In this document: one piece after another, positions 57,782 to 64,000 of the stretch
Layout of the letters: each line of letters starts with the position of its first letter
Position numbering within the stretch: position 1 is the first letter of the stretch
Assembly: GCA_036873755.1 (NCBI GenBank)
Contig: JAVTVY010033668.1
Coordinates: 62,001 to 126,000, forward strand
DNA: 64,000 nucleotides
Direction of reading: 5' to 3'
Origin: Hanleya hanleyi
Lineage: Eukaryota; Mollusca; Polyplacophora; Lepidopleurida; Hanleyidae
Notes under the pieces: model-generated
Seen by the model: the letters and a program-made list of their open reading frames with translations, nothing else
Told to the model about the DNA's origin: nothing
Database searches by the model: none
Translations under genes and position numbers: made by a program

Positions 57782-58080
57782 AAGCCCGGCGCACACGTGA
57801 GCTATCAGCTGAGCTAACGGCCTCAATTGCCTGTCAGCTCAGGGGCTAGCTCTCGTGTGGTTTCAGCGCACACGGTGAGCAAAAGGATCACCGGTTTCCG
57901 CAGAACACCTTCTTCGAGATCATGTGAACATTCAATTTGAACAGCCGTAAAAATCACGTGAATTCGAGATACGTTTCTATTGGCTGGTCAAATAAAACTG
58001 CTGAGCTGTTAGCTTGCGTTCACCGCACACGCTGAGGATTTGGCCTCGCGAGGCAAATAGCTCTCGTGTGCGCCGGGCTT
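57782..58080. mobile_element. Harbinger-like MITE
   Basis: AAGCCCGGCGCACACG-T-GAG plus CTAT (57782-57805) is reverse-complemented at 58057-58080 with one mismatch in 24 bp. The outer bases can be read as TAA on both sides. Interior copies of GCACACG near 57873 and 58025 mirror the ends. No transposase frame. Confidence 0.8.
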
Positions 58081-58109
58081 AAAGGAAATTACTGAACAAA
58101 ATAAACATT

Positions 58110-58515
58110 ATACCCTTACTGTCCAGAAGTGTCTTTGAAGTAACTTTGAAATAACTTTAAAGTGTGGCCATATTTTAACCTTGAAGTGCAAGGCTCAGAG
58201 TCAGAAGTGTGCTTGCAGTGTGGGTATTGTTTTGTAGCAATGCCATATAAAGGCATTGAAGTCACAATGAAGTCACTTGGAAGTACTTTTGAAGTGTGCC
58301 TCAAATATGTTAATTAATTACTGCAAAGGCACTTCATCGACACTTCCACAGAAGGGTAACCTTCATAGGCACTTCTGAAGTGCTCTTGAAGTACCTAATT
58401 AGAATATTTGAGGCACTTCAATGTCCTTATATGGCAAGGCACTTCAGCCACTCTTCTACAGAAGGATACCTTTCATATGCACTTCTGAAGTGCTCTTGAA
58501 GTACCTTATTAGTAT
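58110..58515. repeat. GAAGTG/CACTTC-rich repeat block
   Basis: AAGTGTCTTTGAAG-type motifs fill 58125-58300. Then a unit of roughly 110 bp (GGCACTTCA...CAGAAGG...GCACTTCTGAAGTGCTCTTG-AAGTACC) occurs twice (about 58325-58420 and 58435-58515). Each unit has the self-complementary core GCACTTCTGAAGTGC. Related motifs recur at 61380-61535. Confidence 0.8.
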
Positions 58516-58808
58516 CATAGCAAATCCGTGTAATGAAAGTTATGTAGCCACGAGATATTTACTTTCCCGGAAAAGAAGACACAAATATATATTTGAGCAC
58601 AGAACGTTTTATTTAGAGAAAACACTGAGAGTAAGACAAAACAGTACATCATAAAATATTTACAATAAACCTGATGGTTCTTAACAAAAAACGTGTAGTT
58701 TATATAACCGCTAGCGCAAATCCTTGAGACAAAATACAGCACAGTACTATATATGTATGTATTTACATGCAGTCTTTGGTATGAGAATTTATTGCAGTAT
58801 TAGTATTA

Positions 58809-58946
58809 TTATTCAAGGATGACCGTGTTCTTGTCCAACTTGAACTTGAAGCAGCAGATCTTTCGAAGGATAGTTGCCCTGAGGTCCACTTGGACGTAAT
58901 CCAACCTTTGCTGAAACCCACCACTCTGAATTGTGGACTTCTTGGT
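58809..58946 (-). CDS. Candidate last coding exon of an unknown gene
   Basis: On the minus strand the acceptor-like CGCCACAG precedes 58946. All three frames are open for long stretches; the best-looking one starts TKKSTIQSGGFQQRLDYVQV and ends with a stop at 58809-58811. The sequence is richer in G and C than its surroundings, as expected of an exon. The product is not recognised. The phase left by the candidate exon at 59227-59302 does not select this frame, which weakens the model. Confidence 0.25.
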   Translation of the reverse strand, partial: TKKSTIQSGGFQQRLDYVQVDLRATILRKICCFKFKLDKNTVILE

Positions 58947-59226
58947 CTGTGGCGATAAATACATACATATAATTAAAACCTGATCAGTTGTATATATGGT
59001 TCCATATGACATGCAATCCAGTTTTTCTTTTTTTTTAATACACTCAGGATGATTGCATAGGTTGACTACCATAAAGGGTAAAGAATGGAACACATCCGTA
59101 CGATTTACAAAAGATTGATGAAGATGTCTATTATCCTTTCTTTAGTACTCCATGATATACAACAAGGGAGATAAACAGTTTGTGTGACGTTCTAACCAAT
59201 ATACACTATGAAGAAATCAACCATAC

Positions 59227-59302
59227 CTAGGTGTGCTCATTAAATTTCCCATCAGTCGAGTGGTTGCTTGAAGTGAGCCGAGTTCCTTGTAGCAGCTGTA
59301 TT
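59227..59302 (-). CDS. Candidate internal exon of an unknown gene
   Basis: Bounded on the minus strand by ATTCCAG before 59302 and GTATGG after 59227. One frame is fully open and reads YSCYKELGSLQATTRLMGNL then MSTP, with protein-like composition. No family is recognised. If real, it joins a small minus-strand gene starting near 60438. Confidence 0.25.
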
Positions 59303-60330
59303 CTGGAATATGAAAGTATACAATATAAGAAGCCATTAGAATTGAAGAGAAACAATCATGTGAATTTTTATAATTTTTCTTTGTTCATTTCTGGTTCAAC
59401 TAAATCTCCATACAGGGTTTCAAATAACAAATGAATGCTTATTAACTACAAATTGTATCTTAAATTTTTGAAATGAAATAAATGTATGAAATGTTTTCAT
59501 TTCTCAAGATGTGGGTAGATATGTACAATTGAAGTGTGTGAAGATCCTTAGCTTTGGTATATGAATAATGCAATCAATAGACAAGGAAAATATAGCCTGT
59601 TATAATGATGAAAAGTTTAATCATTATTGATTATACTTTTTCTGATTACAGCTAAAAATAGGTTATGCTAACATTTTATTAACAATATATTTTAAAACAT
59701 ATTTCTTCACCATTTTTTCAAAACTCTGATATGGAAATATTCTACAATCTTCTGCAAGGAACAAAAATCAATAAATTTTATAAATCAATAAACAGTTCAA
59801 AACAATAAGATTATTTATTTAGAGCTACCATCCCCCCAACCAGTTAAATCCACCTGTTTTGACATGAACAGGAAGTATACAAGCAGTTTTGTGATAAAAA
59901 TATCTCACCCTCAGGGGATTTCCTCCAGGGGTACATGCCAATCTTCATATGAGGTCCCCAAGCCTGGGGTTTCCAAGCTGACAATTCACACAATCATAAC
60001 AAAGGCAATCCACACTGCCTAAGGAAACTGGGTAGATCTGAAGGTGATATTGCGACAGAGATATGGATATTTCTTTGTGAAAGCCATGCTATATGACCCA
60101 TTAAATTTGACTGCAATTATAAGGTGAAGTACATTATTGCAACCTGCCGTCCATATAGCAATATTTATTGAGGCCAATATCATTTTTTTAATATGCCAAG
60201 AATGCCAAGAGAAACTTGTTGATAATAATAGCTGATACTCCCAGGTCTACATCACTGTTCATCTCAGTTCTTTGCTTATTAAGTTATGAAAAACAGAAAA
60301 ATTATAGTTATATTTATTATTTACTTACCA
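59303..60330. other. Intron-like AT-rich stretch
   Basis: Mostly AT-rich. A GC-richer island at about 59915-59985 has, on the minus strand, an AG before TTGGAAACCCC and GTGAGATA after CCCTGAGG, so it could be one more exon (WKPQAWGPHMKIGMYPWRKS in one frame). Unsupported otherwise. Confidence 0.25.
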
Positions 60331-60460
60331 TATCACTAGCTGCACTCATCACCATCTGCAATACAGTTCTTCAAACCTCCATAGTTCCAGCTTAACATGA
60401 ACAAATCCATCTGATTTTTGCAGTTGGAGGTCAGCCATTTTGTTTGTTGTCGACTGGTGG
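60331..60460 (-). CDS. Candidate first exon of an unknown gene
   Basis: On the minus strand, ATG at 60438 in the context CAAACAAAATGG opens a 30-codon frame (MADLQLQKSDGFVHVKLELW...), and a strong donor GTAAGTAA follows ATATG at about 60340. The frame ends in TGA before that donor, so either an earlier donor is used or a second ATG (ATGGTGATGAGTGCAGC) is the true start. A GC-rich stretch upstream (GGGGGCGCCACC, about 60455-60475) is promoter-like. Confidence 0.25.
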
Positions 60461-61133
60461 CGCCCCCGCTGTTCGATCAAATTTTCAAGGGCAGATAACT
60501 CCACCCATTTTGACGAGACAGTTAAAAGGAAAAAGACTATCAGAAACAGAAATTATATATATATTATATTTAAACAAGTGATAATAATGATAAGGATAAT
60601 ATAAAGTATTCTTCAATGGGCATTTTTTTTTGCTGACATTATGTTATGTTGGAACTGATTCTTCTAAAAATATTTTCCCATTTTGTCCAATTTTACTATA
60701 AAATTATGGATTTGGAATGATTATAAAATCTGAATTCAACAAGATTTCTTATCTAATATGATACTGCTTTTATAACACTAATATGTGAGAGACTGATATT
60801 ATTAATATCTTTATTTTATTCAAATAGAAACCCATGGTACTGATCACTTTAAAAGATCAAAAAAAGTGTTCACAGTTCTGAGTAATATGTCAGTAACTAC
60901 ATGTGAATATTTTACACAGTTGTAGCTATTTTGAACTGTGAAATACAAATCTGATGTTTAGTGGTTTCATTAAAATGAGATTTGATGTCACTGAGTGAAA
61001 TCAAATCAGCCAACTTTAAGCTGGGACATTCCCAGAGCTAATTAATATCATTGAAACTTGTATACATGTAGCTCTAATTTATAGTGTTATGTTACTGTAA
61101 CAGTTTGTGGGAAAATTCCAATAATCTAGAAAT
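60461..61133. other. Non-coding AT-rich stretch
   Basis: No gene or repeat recognised. Confidence 0.4.
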
Positions 61134-61370
61134 CCTATTGATTTTTCAGAATCTTAGGGGATTTTTTTGAATCTTATATGATTTTTCAGGATTTTCAGAA
61201 TCTTATAGTATTTTTTAGAATCTTATAGAATTTTTTTAATCTTATATATATATATGATTTTTTTCAGATTCTTATAGGATTTTTCAGAATCTTATATGAT
61301 TTTTTAGAATCTTTTCAATTCTTTTAGGATTTTTCAAAATGTTATAGGTTCCTATAAGATATTTTTTGTA
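61134..61370. repeat. Degenerate AATCTTATA-GATTTTT minisatellite
   Basis: About ten loose copies of GATTTTTCAGAATCTTATAG at roughly 22-27 bp spacing, interrupted by a short (TA)n run near 61245. Confidence 0.85.
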
Positions 61371-61379
61371 AGGGGAAGT

Positions 61380-61535
61380 CCATCAAGATATGCTATAAAA
61401 CTGACAAAGTCCAAAAAGTGTCTTTGAGGAGTACCTCAGATTATGCCGAACAATAACTAAGTCTCAGAAGTGTCCCTGAAGTCCCTCAAGTTTTGCTGAA
61501 GAACTGACAAAGTCCATGAAGTGTCTTTGGCAAAA
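61380..61535. repeat. AAGTGTC repeat block next to the Naiad element
   Basis: A unit of about 55-60 bp (CTGACAAAGTCC...AAGTGTCTTTG...) occurs about three times. The last copy, CATGAAGTGTCTTTGG, runs straight into the truncated endonuclease of the next element. Confidence 0.75.
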
Positions 61536-62411
61536 CCACCCAAAGACTCCATCTTAGGGTGAACGGTCACAGAAAATCCGTTAGGAAAAAACAATTGCTC
61601 ATTGGTAAGCATTTTTCTGGACCTGACCATGACTGGGATAACTTTAGTATTCAGATCATAGACGTCGTCTATCCATCTACCAATGACTCCCTCTTTGGAT
61701 TTGAGAGAAAAATCCGAGAGCGGGAATTATTCTGGATGCTAGAACTTGGGTCGGTGTTTCCGTTTGGTTTCAATGATAATGTCAGCGGGTTCGGCAATGC
61801 TACAAACCGCCGTTCAAATATATCCAACATTACGCAGCTATTTAAACCCCATCAACGGAGGCATCGCAGCCATGGTTGGCGAAAGTTTAATAGTTCGATG
61901 ATTCACGATCATATCACTTTAAATTATTTAGTGGGTTTATCTAACACACCCAATAGTATACATAGCTTACGTACAGTTCTGTATGCGTTACCTCTGAGAG
62001 CTTTAGATCGAATAGCCAGAGATATACAACAATCTGCGTCTTCAGGAAATATAATACCACCAAAAATCAGTAAAGTATGTCAAGATATAGCGTATTTTCG
62101 GTTGTATCGTCCAGTGAACATAATCGAAACATCTCAAGATCGGCTTTTCTTGAAACTCAACTACTTAGATAAAGGACTGGACATCATTAATTTACCTCGA
62201 ATCCTGAATGATCCAGAGGTACGCAACGCTGTACCAAACTATTTTAAGTTCACAGAACCTCCTTGCATTTCATATAAGTATGCTAAATCTATAGCCACAA
62301 AAATATTCAATTACTCCAATGCTGTCAGGGAGTTTGACTGGATTTATATACGTCAGGAGGCTATAGTTGTGATTGTGAATCGTCGGACTTTATACACCAT
62401 GCAAACATGTT
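61535..62411 (+). pseudogene. Naiad GIY-YIG nuclease and linker
   Basis: Just upstream of the 287-codon frame, VFGKTTQRLHLRVNGHRKS reads like the second nuclease strand with its Arg and His; the preceding GIY part is gone and a TGA lies three codons before it. Then IGKHFSGPDHDWDNFSIQII and RERELFWMLELGSVFPFGFN follow, with the nuclease glutamate in RERELFW and the closing Pro/Gly/Asn. A long linker follows. Near 62360-62400 the frame slips, and the neighbouring frame holds CDCESSDF and two histidines, which I read as the CxC motif. The nuclease would cut target DNA. Confidence 0.85.
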
Positions 62412-62978
62412 GTGACTGGTGACCTTGATGTGGTGAGTGATAAGGACCTGAAATTACTTCTGATGAAAGGACCTAAATATAGAGAGCCGAGAAGAATAAA
62501 TCTGAAGGCTGACCAGAAGATAGTCCAGTCTCCATTGGAACACTACGTTACTGTTTGGTCGAAGCGAGAAAAAGTTAAACCTATAGTACTCGCTGATTGG
62601 CTGGACCTCACCAAAAGCAAGGTCGTTGAAACAATCCGCCATATTGACAGAAATACTCTTCCCCAAGCAAAACAAGTGCTGAGAAACCTCAATTCGCAAG
62701 AAGTTCTTGCAAATCTCCAGAGTAAATTCATCATTGTCCCAGCAGACAAAGCTCCAAATAATATAATATTCATACGTAAATATTACTATTACCAGGTGCT
62801 GGTTAAAGAATTGAGTGTAGACATATCCTCGTCAATTACGTCTACTTACTCCCAAACTTCATTTACTCTGGAAGATTTATTTAACAATCACAAAACGTTT
62901 CTCAGGGAAAGAGGTATTTGTCTTCCAACCAATCATAACGACATACCAAAAGCATACTGGACTCCCAAAATGCATTAA
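62400..62978 (+). pseudogene. Naiad RT N-terminal region
   Basis: From TGDLDVVSDKDLKLLLMKGP and KYREPRRINL onward, through ADKAPNNIIFIRKYYYYQVL (the PADKA block, usual form PADKAxNN), to PKAYWTPKMH (62950-62975), these blocks are the RT fingers region in Penelope-like elements. The frame ends at TAA after PKMH; the RFIAGS block continues in another frame at 62980-63010. Confidence 0.85.
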
Positions 62979-63566
62979 TCACCATACAAAGCTAGATTCA
63001 TAGCTGGTTCTAGAAGCTGCACCACCAAGCTTCTTTCAACCCTTCAGGAGGTAAAAGCATTTTGGTAAAGGTATTGCGCCACTATTTCTAAAAACTCTGG
63101 CGTTGAATGTATGTGGATATTAAAAAACTCAAAATGTCTTACGGAGGAACTTGATGCTAAAGGTCACATACCGTACAGACATGTATCCACATGGGATTTC
63201 TCGACTCTCTATACTACAATCCCTCATCGGGACCTTATTGACCGTATAAGTTCATTAATATTATCTGTGTTCAAGAAAACTGATCGTAGATATATTAATG
63301 TCGGAAGCCATAAAGCATTCTTTAGCTCGACTACATACAAGAGATATCATTCATGGGATATTTCTTTGTTTATAGAGTTGCTTGAATTTCTCATTAAAAA
63401 TATCTATGTGAAATTTGGCAACACAATATATCAACAGCATATAGGTATTCCAATGGGTACTTGCGCACCCCTGTTGGCTGACCTGTATCTGTTCTCTTAT
63501 GAATATGACTTTCAAAAACCGATCCATTCAAAGCCCGTTCCTTCTCATTCACCAAACGCTATATAG
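62979..63566 (+). pseudogene. Naiad RT central region
   Basis: Contains RFIAGSRSCTTKLLSTL (about 62992-63045), a TAA near 63065, then WILKNS, VSTWDFSTLYTTIPHRDL (with the first catalytic aspartate region) and GIPMGTCAPLLADLYLFSYE (about 63445-63505). The frame fails just before the catalytic box, near 63510-63545. Confidence 0.9.
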
Positions 63567-64000
63567 ACGATCTTCTCGCTGTGGATAATCGCTATATAAA
63601 AGCCGCAGTGAAGGATATATATCCACCTTCAATGGATTTGAAGGAAACTACAGATAGCCCTACAGGCACATCATATTTAGATCTATATCTCTACAAAAAT
63701 GAAGCGGGCATTCTCTCTCGTCGACTTTATGACAAAAGAGATGATTACAATTTCGACATCGTAAACTATCCCTTTCTGGACAGTAATATTCCAGTGGGAC
63801 CTGCATATGGCGTATACATATCTCGCCTAGTAGCATTTGCTAGATCCTGTGTTAAATGTGACGATTTTAATCAACGTCACAAAACATTGTTGCAGAAACT
63901 TATAAAACAGGGCTATTCCACCAAGCGCCTCCACTCAAAGTTTCTCAAATTTGGCGATACATATCGCATGCTGATAGCAAAATACGAACGTAGCGTGCAA
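63542..64000 (+). pseudogene. Naiad RT catalytic box and thumb, runs off window
   Basis: A frame open to the last base holds FSFTKRYIDDLLAVDN with the YIDD catalytic pair at 63560-63571. YLDLYLYKNEAG, RLYDKRDDYNFDIVNYPFLD and PVGPAYGVYISRLVAFARSC follow, then a basic thumb (KLIKQGYSTKRLHSKFLKFG). It continues past 64000, so the element end is not seen. The region is uninterrupted over about 150 codons. Confidence 0.92.

Larger units (their letters stand above)
61535..64000 (+). mobile_element. Naiad-type Penelope-like element, 5'-truncated
   Basis: A GIY-YIG nuclease segment comes first, then a CxC linker, then a reverse transcriptase: the permuted order described for the Naiad/Chlamys clade of Penelope-like elements (canonical ones have the nuclease last). 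The parts are annotated below. Several frameshifts and an RT frame break show it is inactive. The 5' end is missing, and the 3' end runs off the window. Confidence 0.88.

Overview
This is eukaryotic nuclear DNA, very probably from a marine mollusc or another lophotrochozoan. There is no operon structure. One recognisable host gene is split into exons with GT/AG borders. Most of the rest is transposable elements of types common in invertebrates: a Ty3/Gypsy LTR element, I/Nimb-like and CR1-like LINEs, two kinds of Penelope-like element, short inverted-repeat elements and large tandem arrays. The molluscan call rests on repeat style (I/Nimb-type 3' tails, a 156-bp array with a GTCCGTC-rich leader, CACTCACTC tails) and is inference.

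Layout. 0-6 kb: an inverted-repeat element at the window edge, an orphan ORF, a TTAA-flanked inverted-repeat element, a decayed SGNH-like fragment, and a LINE RT fragment interrupted by a 35-bp minisatellite that grew from its own coding sequence. 6.25-8.5 kb: a CR1/Rex-like LINE on the plus strand, broken even at its catalytic box. 8.57-12.7 kb: a degenerate array whose units switch orientation several times. 13.08-25.39 kb: a Gypsy element on the minus strand with about 200-bp LTRs (about 95% identical) and a primer-binding site; its gag/protease region is split by a nested, almost full-length I/Nimb-like LINE (about 17.9-23.8 kb), also on the minus strand. 25.4-33.3 kb: non-coding DNA, Penelope-type tail remnants, a diverged 330-bp direct repeat, and an 11-copy 156-bp array. 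33.36-35.92 kb: a 5'-truncated second copy of the same I/Nimb-like LINE. 36.8-38.5 kb: a canonical Penelope-like element with C-terminal GIY-YIG endonuclease, next to two 23-bp-arm hairpins. 42.6-44.3 kb: a cluster of inverted-repeat elements. 46.98-48.07 kb: the first two coding exons of an SLC6 (Na+/Cl- dependent neurotransmitter/amino-acid) transporter. 50.14-57.36 kb: three tandem copies of a 2.3-2.45 kb unit, the middle one a chimera of the other two. 57.8-61.5 kb: another inverted-repeat element, GAAGTG-rich repeats and a possible small minus-strand gene. 61.5-64 kb: a 5'-truncated Naiad-type Penelope-like element, with GIY-YIG endonuclease before the RT, running off the window.

Functionally, the SLC6 gene is the only strong host gene seen. 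Nearly every other protein-like stretch is retroelement coding sequence with stops, frameshifts or deleted catalytic cores. I found no CRISPR array, bacterial gene, rRNA or convincing tRNA. Searches, alignments and folding could not be run, so family names come from motif recognition.
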